From NCBI GenBank assembly GCA_963210315.1, contig OY723261.1:124001-188000 (forward strand): DNA of 64,000 nucleotides. Direction: 5' to 3'. The notes under the pieces are model-generated. The model ran no database searches, was not told where the DNA came from, and was given only the letters and a program-made list of their open reading frames with translations. Source of the DNA: Rhynchopus euleeides (lineage: Eukaryota; Euglenozoa; Diplonemea; Diplonemida; Diplonemidae). The position numbers were made by a program, and so were the translations under genes. Shown here one piece after another: positions 10,273-19,348 of the stretch. Position 1 is the first letter of the stretch. Each line of letters starts with the position of its first letter.

Positions 10273-12990
10273 ATGAGGCAGTGGCTGCACCTTCTGGTGC
10301 TCATCTTATGCTTCGCCCTAGGGGAGGGGGCGAATAGTCGGAAGAGGGAAGAGCCGAACCAGAGTGGGGGGAAGACTAAGCGGCGCAGGAAAGGACCCCC
10401 GTCCGCGGTGGGCGCACCTGAAGTGGACGACGACGACGACGATGACGACGACAACGACGACAATGACGACGACAACGACGACGATGACGACGACAACGAC
10501 AACGACGATGACGACAACGACGACGAAAGCGCCGCTGAAACGCCTGCAGTGAAGGCAAAGCTGAAGGCGATCCTTGCTGAAGTAAAGAAGGAGGCATCGA
10601 AAAAACCAGCGCTTGTGAAACTCGCAATTGCTGAAGGCGTCCTGAAGAAGAAGGAGAAGGTACCAACGATGAAGATCTTGCGGGAGAAGATTGCAAAGAA
10701 GCGGTTGAGGGAACCAGCATCGGCGCCGTCATCTACATCATCTGCCGCAGCGGTGCCGACACCACCTGCCCCGTCGCTGCCAAAAATGTCGGCCGCAGAG
10801 AAGGCGCAAGCCGCACAGACGCTGTCGCAGGCTGCAGAGACCGCACCGATCAAAACTCCTGATCCGGTGACCATCGCCTCGGACAAGTTCGCCAGCCTGT
10901 CGTGCATCACGATCGTCAGCAAGTGTACTGCAACGCAACGGGGCTACACCCTCGCTCGCGAAGCAAAAAAGTACCGCGACGATCAGCTGCTCCCCACGTG
11001 TACCACGTGCAAGACCTGCTTCGGACCCAAGGCTACAATGTACGACCTCAAAACGGTACACTGCAAGTCAAAGGGGCATATCCAGGCGACAGCCAAGACG
11101 ACAGACACGCAACAGAGCACGAGTACACCTTCAGCTGTTGGCGAGACGGTGACGAAGCGGATTGTGGAGCTTGTTGCGATGTTGGGGATAACATTTGCAT
11201 CAGCGACAAAGCTCCTCAGAGGGTTAGCAGGCACCACCATCCCAGAAAGCGGAGTCGATGTGCAGCGGGGGTGGAGGGAGAGCGGCGACGACATCTACAA
11301 CCAGCACCTCGCCCACCTCACGACGCTGTTCCAAGGGAAGACAGTGAGCGTAATTCACGACTGTGCCAGCTCACCTCAGGGACACCATACAGCACTCTTT
11401 ATCGCTCAAAGCCGGGATCACTCCGCCGCACTCCCGCTTGAATACTCCACCGGCCCGTTTTCAACTGACACTCTGGAAGCAGCCCTGATTCGCTCGCTCG
11501 CATCGGTTGGACTGAGCCTCTCAGATGTGCGGCTGATCAGAAGTGATCGTGGTGGAAGCTCTGGCGCCCTGTCCCGCGGTCTTGCACTGAAGCTGCGGAT
11601 CCCCTACGTCTCATGCACTGCGCACGTCCTCCACAACGCGTGTTCGGATATGTGGAAAAACCTCAAGGACAAGGACCACCTCGTGTTTCAGCTGCTGCAT
11701 TTGAGCAACTACATATTCTGCACAGCTCAGAAGCAGCGCAAGTGGCGTGAGCTCCAGATCGAGATCAAGAAGAGCAGCACCGCAGCGAGCCTCAAGGGTG
11801 CACTCCAGAAGGTGAAGGCGAAGCACATGAACGCAACACGCAGAGAGCAACCCCAGATCTTGGAAGGGTGCCGCAAGACCGTTCTCGAAAGCGTTAAAAA
11901 TGTGAACCACGAGCAGCGCCTCCAGAACGCCTTAACAACGGAAGAACTCATCACAACAACAACAGCGATCATAGCTGAGATGGACGAGACCACGGAGACC
12001 ACGGCACCGACAACAAGAGCGCCACGCGTCTACGACACACGTTTCATCAGCAAGGTCGCGGCGGCTGAACATCTGCAAGAACGGCTGCGCATTCTCTTCC
12101 TGTATGTAGCCCGGGAGGTGCAACAGCCTACTGCGTCGGCTTCTGTGGTCAAGATGGCACGTCTTCTCAACGCCAACGGATATAACGCTGTGCACGCAGC
12201 ACTGACCGACTTCGTGCAAGCGACACAGCCCATGAAGGATGCTCTGGAAAAGTACAGCAACGCCCAGCTGCCAGGAAGCCATGCTGAGTGCGTTTGGCGC
12301 GAAATGGAAGACCTCATCGACACAATGCATGACGACTGCAGCAAGCCTGGCTTCAGGGGAGAGCTGTCGAAGATTATGCACGACGGGCTGGACAGCCGCT
12401 GGAGGGACAACTCGGAACCAGGGTACCACTTCTACAAGTCCCTCCGCCAGATGACACCAGCAGGCTACACGTGCATGTCAGACCTTGAGCAGCTGCAGAC
12501 ACCTGACGACATCCGGGTTGTATTCTCATGGGATGCGAGTGTGATCACAGACGAGCTTCTTCAACGCTATGGCGACGCTGCAGGAAAATATGAAGGGGGG
12601 TCAACGAAGGCATTTTGGGAAGGTTTTGGTCAGGAGCCGGGGGGCGAAGTGCTGGCGAGCCGGGTGCTGGACTTGCTGAGCACCCCACCGTCGTGCACAA
12701 GTCCCGACAGCGCTGTATCCGTCATCGCCCACGCCATCCCGGCAAATCGAGGGGCTGTGTCTGACGAGACGCACGCAAGGCTGTCGCTGCTGTGTGTCAA
12801 TCAGGACATCGCGAAATCCTTTCCACCTGCTTGCAACCTGCGTTGTGGGTTCCCCACCGCCAATGCCGACACAGACTCCGACGACGAGGCTCCTTCCCCT
12901 GTGCCCAACCCCTCAGTCGCAATCCCGACTATCGCTGAGGCCACATTGGCAATCGCGGCATCGCTGGAGCGCCTCTCATCCACAGATTAA
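10273..12990 (+). CDS. hAT-family transposase
   Basis: A protein of 905 residues from the ATG at 10273. Features in order: an odd hydrophobic N-terminus (LHLLVLILCFAL); a run of Asp and Asn encoded by a GAC/AAC microsatellite (about residues 52-93); lysine-rich helices; and a BED-like zinc finger (CTTCKTCF then HCKSKGH, residues 243-271). The RNase H-like core has IHDCASS as a likely first acidic block, then a second acidic block (RSDRGGSSGALS) and the typical CTAH motif. YDTRFIS corresponds to the family's TRWNS block. The C-terminus (ANRGAVSDETHARLSLLCVNQDI region) matches the hAT dimerisation region. It would excise and reinsert the surrounding element in the nucleus. The assignment to hAT rests on these motifs and the terminal repeats; the exact clade is unknown. 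Confidence 0.85.
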   Translation: MRQWLHLLVLILCFALGEGANSRKREEPNQSGGKTKRRRKGPPSAVGAPEVDDDDDDDDDNDDNDDDNDDDDDDNDNDDDDNDDESAAETPAVKAKLKAILAEVKKEASKKPALVKLAIAEGVLKKKEKVPTMKILREKIAKKRLREPASAPSSTSSAAAVPTPPAPSLPKMSAAEKAQAAQTLSQAAETAPIKTPDPVTIASDKFASLSCITIVSKCTATQRGYTLAREAKKYRDDQLLPTCTTCKTCFGPKATMYDLKTVHCKSKGHIQATAKTTDTQQSTSTPSAVGETVTKRIVELVAMLGITFASATKLLRGLAGTTIPESGVDVQRGWRESGDDIYNQHLAHLTTLFQGKTVSVIHDCASSPQGHHTALFIAQSRDHSAALPLEYSTGPFSTDTLEAALIRSLASVGLSLSDVRLIRSDRGGSSGALSRGLALKLRIPYVSCTAHVLHNACSDMWKNLKDKDHLVFQLLHLSNYIFCTAQKQRKWRELQIEIKKSSTAASLKGALQKVKAKHMNATRREQPQILEGCRKTVLESVKNVNHEQRLQNALTTEELITTTTAIIAEMDETTETTAPTTRAPRVYDTRFISKVAAAEHLQERLRILFLYVAREVQQPTASASVVKMARLLNANGYNAVHAALTDFVQATQPMKDALEKYSNAQLPGSHAECVWREMEDLIDTMHDDCSKPGFRGELSKIMHDGLDSRWRDNSEPGYHFYKSLRQMTPAGYTCMSDLEQLQTPDDIRVVFSWDASVITDELLQRYGDAAGKYEGGSTKAFWEGFGQEPGGEVLASRVLDLLSTPPSCTSPDSAVSVIAHAIPANRGAVSDETHARLSLLCVNQDIAKSFPPACNLRCGFPTANADTDSDDEAPSPVPNPSVAIPTIAEATLAIAASLERLSSTD
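10429..10527 (+). repeat. GAC/AAC trinucleotide microsatellite in the transposase
   Basis: About 33 codons of GAC, GAT and AAC in a row encode an Asp/Asn tract. It stays in frame and is probably length-variable. Confidence 0.9.
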
Positions 12991-13535
12991 CCGCAACCCT
13001 GCCCGTTTCGGAGCAGAGCCCCTCTTCACTGAGGGTGAGTCGAGTGATACTAACGTGTGGCGTGATCTTTATCCCTGTCTTCCCCGTGCTACTTTTTTTT
13101 ACGGTTCCCCTTGCCCTTGGAACAATGCCCCCGATCAAATCAGGGAGGACAAGATGACTGAATAGTGACAAACTCAACAACCTGAATCAGTGTTGGCTGT
13201 ACCTGCTCCATGATGTCACCTTCTCCTCTCAAGAGAACTGTGTGTTCTCTCGCCGTACGCTTCCGACTGGAGAATTCCGCAGGATGACACCCCACCCCAC
13301 CTCCTCCGCCTCCTCCTCTTGTCTCAGATTGTGTATTGCTGCTGTGTTGCTCCTGCCTCACCACACCCATCACCCTAGGACCTCCGGAGATCCCAACGGA
13401 ATTTCCCCTCCAATTATTCCAATTAGCTAATTGGAGCCACGATCGTGGCGATCGTGGATTTTTTTCCCACGATCGTAAAAAAAAATAATTGGAGGCTAAT
13501 TGGAGGTTAATTGGACCGATCGTCACCATACCGTG
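12991..13535 (+). other. hAT 3' untranslated and right end
   Basis: About 415 bases of trailing sequence without a gene are followed by the right subterminal palindromes and the terminal inverted repeat ending CACCATACCGTG. Confidence 0.7.
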
Positions 13536-13728
13536 TTTTTTAAGCACACTCGTGTGAGCGGAAAGCGCCCCACCACAGCTGCAACCAAACGTGCTCTATA
13601 CACTAACCCCACCCTTCATCAGGCTCAGGGTGTGATCAGTTCAGGGTTTTGTGTGTAGAAGCGTCAACGCAACAAACTATCAAGCAGGCGAGAGAATCAA
13701 GAGGGGGGCAAGAGTGACAGAAGCGGAC

Positions 13729-14108
13729 AGAGTACGCCGAGCTGCGTGGTTGTTCTGAAGAGAGAGGGACAGTAACTACGCCGTGCGTAACTACGGGCTG
13801 AGGGAGTACGCCGAGCTGCGCGTATTTTGAGGTCAGAGAGGGACAGTAACTACGCCGAGCTGCGTGTATCTTACAGAGAGGGGCAGTAACAACGCCGTGC
13901 TGCGTGTAACAAACAGAGAGGGACAGTAACTACGCCGAGCTGCGTGTATCTTACAGAGAGGGACAGTAACAACGCCGTGCTGCGTGTAACAAACAGAGAG
14001 GGACAGTAACTACGCCGAGCTGCGTGTATCTTACAGAGAGGGACAGTAACAACGCCGTGCTGCGTGTAACAAACAGAGAGGGACAGTAACTACGCCGAGC
14101 TGCGTAAC
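13729..14108 (+). repeat. 40-bp and 80-bp tandem subrepeats in the retroelement leader
   Basis: Units beginning AGAGAGGGACAGTAAC alternate between two versions (ACTACGCCGAGCTGCGTGTAT and ACAACGCCGTGCTGCGTGTAA types), giving an 80-bp higher-order repeat. About nine to ten 40-bp units lie between repeat A1 and the first coding frame, ending 8 bases before its ATG. Confidence 0.9.
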
Positions 14109-14115
14109 AGAGAAG

Positions 14116-15186
14116 ATGGCCACTCTGGATTGGGACACCCTGAAGGTTCCCGACCCCGCCCACCCCGACAACGAGCCAGCAGAGCGTCGCCCCGAGTGCA
14201 TATTCGAAACCTGCAATACAACGCACACAGCCAGGACCGCATTCAGCTGCCACGACTGCGGTGGGACCACGGTCAGGACGTGCATGAGAGAGCACATCCC
14301 GGCGCACATCGTCCCCGAATGGCTCGAGGGCGCAGGGGACAGGGGCTGGGTGTGCCCCGAGTGCGCATGGGTCCGGCAGGCGGTCGACGAGGAGACCGCG
14401 GCGGACCTGGCAGCAGGGGCGGGCGAGCTAGGCGAGGACGGGGAGTACAGCGAGGCGGACAGCCAGAGTGGCACGGGCCTCCAGCACAGGGACGCACACC
14501 ACCCCGCCGACTCGAACACCGATCTCCGCGTGGCGAACTCGCTGGAGTACCTGCTGAAGTTGACAGGCCGGCTGGAGAAGGAGCAGAAGGAGCTGAAGAA
14601 GACCGTGGAGACGCAGGCGAAGCAGATCGCCACTCTGCAGAAGGCGCTGCAGCGGACGGAGGCCGAGCTGCCCGCTGACTTCTCCGCCCACATCGTGTCG
14701 ACCTGGGGATCGTCGATCGCCACTGCCCCCGGACGCAGGTTGGTGAAAGCTGAGGTATCCCGGGTTTTCCGACAGGCGGAGCTCAGCGATGCCCCGAGTT
14801 CACCGGACTGGCAACACCAGCTCATCCAGGCCTTCGACTCTCTGTTTCAGACAATGGGGCTGATCCGCGACGACGACGATCCGGACCGGTTTATCGAGGC
14901 CCTTCACAAGACAATCGTCGCTATGAACTCACACTTTCTCCTGAAGGGGCGAGCGGGCGCCCGCCTCTACCTGGCAAAGGCGAAGATTATGGACCCAGCG
15001 AAGTACGATGCGGTGGCACACGGGCGCCTACTCCGGGAGGGGCGGGCCACGCAGGACGACACGCAGGAGAGGCGGGCCGCGTTTCAGGAGCGGTTCCTGC
15101 AGGAGCGTAACACGCAGGACCGCCCCGCGCCCTACTCGGGAAAGGGCCACCACAAAGGACGGGGGGGGAAAGGCAAGCGACAGTGA
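14116..15186 (+). CDS. Gag-like first frame of the retroelement
   Basis: This frame, of 356 residues, starts with ATG at 14116. The N-terminal third has paired Cys and His residues (CHDCGG, then CMREH, then CPEC) resembling a B-box or RING-type zinc site. A coiled-coil stretch rich in Leu, Glu and Lys lies at about residues 150-195, and the C-terminus is basic with Gly, Lys and Arg. Position and architecture suggest the structural nucleoprotein of the element. It belongs to the fossil-class element described above. Confidence 0.7.
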   Translation: MATLDWDTLKVPDPAHPDNEPAERRPECIFETCNTTHTARTAFSCHDCGGTTVRTCMREHIPAHIVPEWLEGAGDRGWVCPECAWVRQAVDEETAADLAAGAGELGEDGEYSEADSQSGTGLQHRDAHHPADSNTDLRVANSLEYLLKLTGRLEKEQKELKKTVETQAKQIATLQKALQRTEAELPADFSAHIVSTWGSSIATAPGRRLVKAEVSRVFRQAELSDAPSSPDWQHQLIQAFDSLFQTMGLIRDDDDPDRFIEALHKTIVAMNSHFLLKGRAGARLYLAKAKIMDPAKYDAVAHGRLLREGRATQDDTQERRAAFQERFLQERNTQDRPAPYSGKGHHKGRGGKGKRQ

Positions 15187-18041
15187 CTTCCCGACACCAG
15201 CAGGGGACGCCCGCGGGCCACGACCCTCCCCCCCGCCGCGGTGGTGTATGTGAAGGCAGTACCATCTGCCCCCCCGTCAACAAGAGGACGCCCCCGCAAG
15301 ACCGAGACGAGCGTGACCCCGGAGGAAGCAACCACCATTCGCCAGGAACTACAGCACACCCTGTCCCAAGCCCTCGCACCCACATACTGGGGGGCCCTCC
15401 GCCGCACATACGACAGATACTCGCAGTTCCGGGAAGGGTGGATGAAAGCGGAGAGGCGGACACTGCCACACGACGAAGGGGCGGTGCTGTGGGTCACGAA
15501 GCAACGGAAGGACGGGCTATCAGTGCAGTCCGCCCTCCAGTACCTCAACAACCTTGCAGCAGCACTCAGACGCTTCGCAGCGTTCCCCCTCGACGGAAGA
15601 CAAATTGTGGCGGACTACAGGCGGGCGCTGAAGCGGGGAGGAGCACTACGACCACAGAAGCAAGCAGAACCAGCAACAGCCCACAACATCCGGGAGGCGC
15701 TAGCGAAGGAGCCACGTCCCATCGTGAAACTGCTGCTCGGCATCATGTGGGGGGGTGCGGCAAGGGCTTCGGACGCACTGCGTTTGGATGTGAAGGACGT
15801 CACATCGGAAAAGCGCAGCGAGCCGATATACGTGCGCTGGACCCAGTCGAAGGCGGACCCTTTCCACATGGGTCACATCACAGGAATCTCCCTGCCGAAG
15901 GACCTACACCGTATCCTCCGACACCGCCTCCGCAGGGCGCGCAGTGCAGGAGAGACGAGACTGTTCCCGGCGGACGTCACCTACCGGACCGTGGTAAAAG
16001 CCGTCAAGCGGGCACGGAGGGGGCTCACGGCACACTCTCTGCGGAGGGGGGCACTCACACAGCTTGCGCGGAAGAACGTTCCACTGGAGGAGGTGCGCCT
16101 CCTCTCGAGACACGCGACGGTCGACGGTGTGATGCGTTACGTATCAGCGGCGGAAAACGCACACGCGCGCGAGACAGCACAGGTGTCGGCGAAGATCGAG
16201 TGGTGAAGAAAAAACGACAGCAAGGGGGGACTACGCGCACACAGCCAAAACCCCTGACAGCAACCCACTTCCCGGGGACCACGAGGCTGTTCGCAGCGCG
16301 CCGCTACTACGAAGATGCCACATCCGACGAAGCCACGTCCGACCCTCCACCCAGTGATGAGGAAGCGTGGAGCGAGGTGGATAGCGCAGAGTCGTACGGT
16401 CCGGGTGTCGAGGACCTCTACGGGGAGGACTTGGGTGTGTGCACGGGGGGGAAGGTGATACGGCCAGCCAACGCGAAGACGGAGCTGCCGGAGGAAGAGG
16501 ACTACATCGCGGAGATCTGCACCTCACGCCTCAATCTCAAGGAACTGCGACGGTTGGACAGCGAGGGTGAACTGACGGGGGTCCTGGACCTCATCACCAA
16601 GCCAGCCGCTTTCGCTGACGCACTGCTTCCCGAGGCCCGCCAAGAACTACGTAAAACGGGGAGGAAGGTATCACGCCACATGTTGCACCACCTGGACACC
16701 TTGGTTGAGTATGGCGCCCTGACGGAGGCGGATGCACACCCGTACCTCACGCTGCCAGCGTTCACCGTGTCCAAGAAGTCTGGGGGCCAACGTTTCATCG
16801 TCGACGCAAGGCGGCTAAACGCACTGATGACACGCCCACCGGACATGCGTTTGCAGGACATCACGGAGGTGACACAGCGAGTGGCCGCGGCGAGCTGGGT
16901 GGTGATGGCAGATGCACGCAGCTGGTTCTACCAGTTCCCCGTACACAAGGAGATCCAACGCTACTTCGAAGTGCGCCTAGGCGGGGAGAGAAAGACATTC
17001 GTGAAGACCTTCCTGACTGTCATGTGCATGGGGTGGTCACATTCCCCGGCAATCGCGAACCGCAGCGCACGCGTGCTGCTCCCGCCAGAGCACGGAATAG
17101 TCTGGATTGACAACTTCATCGCTGTCGGAGACTCCCTACCAGAGGCACAGGCGAGGTACGCCGACTTCATCAGCCGCTGCGAGAAGGTGGGGGCCGCCCT
17201 GAACTTCGACGACACACAACACGGCGTGCCGCTGCAGGACTTCACAGTGTTCGGGATCCACTTCGACCTGACGCGACACCGTTTCCGCATGGACACAGCC
17301 TGGGTGCAAAAAGTCCTCGGACGGGAAGAGTACAAGGAAGTCGTCAACGGCCACACGACACCACGCAGGGCGTTCAGAGTATTCGGGTCTTTCGTCTGGC
17401 AGTCGTATGTGATGCGGACACCGATGTGTTACATGCCAGCCGTGTTGTCCTTCGTGCGGCGCATCGCGAAGCAGACTCACTCGAACAACGCCCGATGGGA
17501 CTCCAGGGTCGCAGTACCTCCGTCAGTGCAGGCGGAGACAGTGGCGCGGACACGACTCATCGAGGACAACGAGTGGTATACGCCGCAGAACCCGCCACCG
17601 ACCATTGAGCTCTGGACAGACGCGTCATCCACGGCGTGGGCGGCGGTGCTCGTGTTACCGGGAGGGGAGTCAGTGTCCCAAGGTGCGTTCGAAGGGAGCG
17701 ACGCGGACACGAACATCTTCCTGAAGGAAGCGTATGCAGTGTGGCAGGGGGTGCGCATGATGCAGCGTGTGAGGGAGGCAAGCGTGACCTGCCACATAGA
17801 CAACCTCGGCCTGGTGTTCGCGCTCCGGAAGGGCCACTGCGCCAACTACCGAGGCAACCTTCTGCTGCAGGAGATATACACAACAGCGCGCCGCCAGCAG
17901 ATACGACTGATTCCACACTGGGTTGCGACCCACGACCAACGCGCAGACGCGTACACGCGAGGGACGCAGGCCACACACCCCGTGGAGTTGCCACCAGTGT
18001 CGATGCCACCCACACTTTTACCAGCGCGCCCGCCTCGTTGA
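15183..18041 (+). CDS. RT/RNase H frame of the retroelement
   Basis: An open stretch of about 950 codons. The first third overlaps the recombinase frame and is Pro/Arg/Thr-rich without clear domains. The middle has a reverse-transcriptase fold (FTVSKKSGGQRFIVDARRLN, then WYQF-type and GWSHSPAIANR blocks) and the last third an RNase H fold (LWTDASSTAWA, EAYAVW, HIDNLGLVFAL, IPHWVATHDQRADAYTRG). These are typical of DIRS-order elements. It copies the element RNA into DNA. Confidence 0.85.
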   Translation: MTSRHQQGTPAGHDPPPRRGGVCEGSTICPPVNKRTPPQDRDERDPGGSNHHSPGTTAHPVPSPRTHILGGPPPHIRQILAVPGRVDESGEADTATRRRGGAVGHEATEGRAISAVRPPVPQQPCSSTQTLRSVPPRRKTNCGGLQAGAEAGRSTTTTEASRTSNSPQHPGGASEGATSHRETAARHHVGGCGKGFGRTAFGCEGRHIGKAQRADIRALDPVEGGPFPHGSHHRNLPAEGPTPYPPTPPPQGAQCRRDETVPGGRHLPDRGKSRQAGTEGAHGTLSAEGGTHTACAEERSTGGGAPPLETRDGRRCDALRISGGKRTRARDSTGVGEDRVVKKKRQQGGTTRTQPKPLTATHFPGTTRLFAARRYYEDATSDEATSDPPPSDEEAWSEVDSAESYGPGVEDLYGEDLGVCTGGKVIRPANAKTELPEEEDYIAEICTSRLNLKELRRLDSEGELTGVLDLITKPAAFADALLPEARQELRKTGRKVSRHMLHHLDTLVEYGALTEADAHPYLTLPAFTVSKKSGGQRFIVDARRLNALMTRPPDMRLQDITEVTQRVAAASWVVMADARSWFYQFPVHKEIQRYFEVRLGGERKTFVKTFLTVMCMGWSHSPAIANRSARVLLPPEHGIVWIDNFIAVGDSLPEAQARYADFISRCEKVGAALNFDDTQHGVPLQDFTVFGIHFDLTRHRFRMDTAWVQKVLGREEYKEVVNGHTTPRRAFRVFGSFVWQSYVMRTPMCYMPAVLSFVRRIAKQTHSNNARWDSRVAVPPSVQAETVARTRLIEDNEWYTPQNPPPTIELWTDASSTAWAAVLVLPGGESVSQGAFEGSDADTNIFLKEAYAVWQGVRMMQRVREASVTCHIDNLGLVFALRKGHCANYRGNLLLQEIYTTARRQQIRLIPHWVATHDQRADAYTRGTQATHPVELPPVSMPPTLLPARPPR
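15241..16206 (+). CDS. Tyrosine recombinase of the retroelement
   Basis: An open stretch of about 320 codons with the layout of a phage-integrase-type tyrosine recombinase: an N-terminal SAM-like DNA-binding half, then a catalytic half with a GAARASDAL block, a HSLRRG block, LSRHATVDG and a late Tyr in VMRYVSAAE. It lies in another reading frame inside the start of the RT frame. It would insert the circular DNA copy of the element by recombination. The way it is expressed is not visible. Confidence 0.8.
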   Translation: MVYVKAVPSAPPSTRGRPRKTETSVTPEEATTIRQELQHTLSQALAPTYWGALRRTYDRYSQFREGWMKAERRTLPHDEGAVLWVTKQRKDGLSVQSALQYLNNLAAALRRFAAFPLDGRQIVADYRRALKRGGALRPQKQAEPATAHNIREALAKEPRPIVKLLLGIMWGGAARASDALRLDVKDVTSEKRSEPIYVRWTQSKADPFHMGHITGISLPKDLHRILRHRLRRARSAGETRLFPADVTYRTVVKAVKRARRGLTAHSLRRGALTQLARKNVPLEEVRLLSRHATVDGVMRYVSAAENAHARETAQVSAKIEW

Positions 18042-18743
18042 GAACGAGACGGACACGTCCCTCCGGATGAGGGTCCTGGTGTAGAAGCGTCAACGCAACA
18101 AACAAAAGGAAATTCATCAGAGCGGTTGTAGCTGTGAAGTGATAGGGCGCTTTTTAAGCACACTCGTGTGAGCGGAAAGCGCCCCACCACAGCTGCAACC
18201 AAACGTGCTCTATACACTAACCCCACCCTTCATCAGGCTCAGGGTGTGATCAGTTCAGGGTTTTGTGTGTAGAAGCGTCAACGCAACAAACAAAAGGAAA
18301 TTCATCAGAGCGGTTGTAGCTGTGAAGTGATAGGGCGCTTTTTATTTAATTTCTCCCCCTTGGGAGAAATGCCCGGGAGAGAGGTGGGAGAAGGGTTTTC
18401 CCAGAATCTTTTTTACAGGGGGGGGGCGAATAGAATTACTAAGTAATACTATTCAAAATGGCATGTTTGAAAAATCCCCAAATTTTGGGTTGGGCGCATT
18501 CCCCAGTAAGTGGTATTCCACTCCACCGAATTTGTTTGTGCGCCAAATCCGGGCAAAACAAAAGCAACTCCGCAGCCTGATGAGGAGGTTGAATTTGTTG
18601 CCCAAGCGCTGCCTACTATCTTTTTGACACTGACAGGTTCCCTGTTGTTGGTGCCCCTGACGACCCCATATTGCGTAGTTTGTGCGTAGTGAAAAGGGGG
18701 GGGGGGGGTCTCATTTTTTGATTTACTCAGCCATTCTCTGTCT

Positions 18744-19348
18744 CTATGCCGGGACCCCAAACTCAAGGAGTTCTTGCTGTTCCGGGGTCAGTGAGGGTGC
18801 AGGCGCTTCAGGTGCTGCAGGTGCTGCAGGTTCTTCAGGTGCTGCAGCGCTGGCAGCCTTCGGTGCGGGTTTCGACGCAGTCTTTGCAGGTCTCTTTGGG
18901 GGTGCCCTTTGGCGCGGTGCCTGCTTCAGCTCGTCGGGTGGAAGCATCAACGCATCATTAAGCGGTGCCTGCTTCAGCTCCTCCGGGTGGAAGCGTCAAC
19001 GCATCATTAAGGAAGAAGGAAGCACAGTTGCTACGCTTTTTTGCAGCTGCAGGAAACGACACCATACCCAACAACAATCCCCAGACCGTCGAGGGAGAGT
19101 GGGCGCCTGGATCCCGTGACACAGATCTCTAGTGCCGTTGTGATCCCCTCGGATAACGTCTCCTGGACGTTGTCAGCGGAGGTTGCCTGTGTGGCGGTGA
19201 CCTCCGTATACCCCGCGGGATCCAGTGCCAGTAGCGCCTTCTTCAGCTTTTCGTCGACCCCTCGGCCGACGCTCTCCTTGATGTCAAGGGCCACCTTCAG
19301 GGTGGCACCTCGCAGCGCCCTGAAGGCTGTGATCGTATCATCATTCAC
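18744..19348 (-). CDS. Hypothetical protein, possible two-exon cargo gene
   Basis: Two minus-strand open stretches have protein-like composition. The first (19348 to about 19031) begins MNDDTITAFRALRG and continues with regular helix-like content through LKVALDIKESV and LLALDPAGY. The second (18950-18744) is Lys/Ala/Pro-rich and ends LTPEQQELLEFGVPA. A TTTCCTGCAG sequence near 19055-19064 resembles a splice acceptor, and a two-copy 47-49 bp tandem repeat lies between the parts (18947-19012). How they join is not resolved, and no family is recognised. It lies within the nested insert, so it may be cargo carried by a mobile element or a captured host gene fragment. Confidence 0.35.
18912..19012. 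repeat. Two-copy tandem repeat, about 48 bp
   Basis: The unit GCGGTGCCTGCTTCAGCTC, then CGGGTGGAAGCRTCAACGC and ATCATTAA, is present twice with one insertion and a few substitutions. It shares the word GAAGCGTCAACGCA with the terminal repeats of the nearby retroelement. Confidence 0.75.

Larger units (their letters stand above)
9933..13535 (+). mobile_element. hAT-type DNA transposon, apparently complete
   Basis: The ends are perfect 29-bp inverted repeats starting CACGGTATGGTGACGATCGG: left from 9933, right ending at 13535. The subterminal regions on both sides carry repeated CACGATCGTG palindromes and CTAATTGGAGG words, likely transposase binding sites. The element is 3603 bp with one long transposase frame and no visible damage. 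The expected 8-bp target duplication is not clean: CTTTTTTT lies on the left and a T run on the right, where the next element starts at once. Its completeness suggests recent movement. Confidence 0.85.
13537..18343 (+). mobile_element. Tyrosine-recombinase retroelement with split direct repeats (fossil class)
   Basis: About 4.8 kb. A 141-bp segment A occurs at 13537-13677 and again at 18151-18291. A 78-bp segment B occurs at 18079-18156 and 18267-18344. The order is A1, body, B1, A2, B2: the split direct repeats known from Ngaro/PAT-like tyrosine-recombinase retrotransposons. The body has a gag-like frame, a tyrosine recombinase and an overlapping RT/RNase H frame. The order gag, recombinase, RT resembles trypanosomatid VIPER more than Ngaro. 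The two A copies are identical over the compared length and the B copies nearly so, so the insertion looks young, and the element looks whole. It starts one base after the hAT right end, in a T run. Confidence 0.88.
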
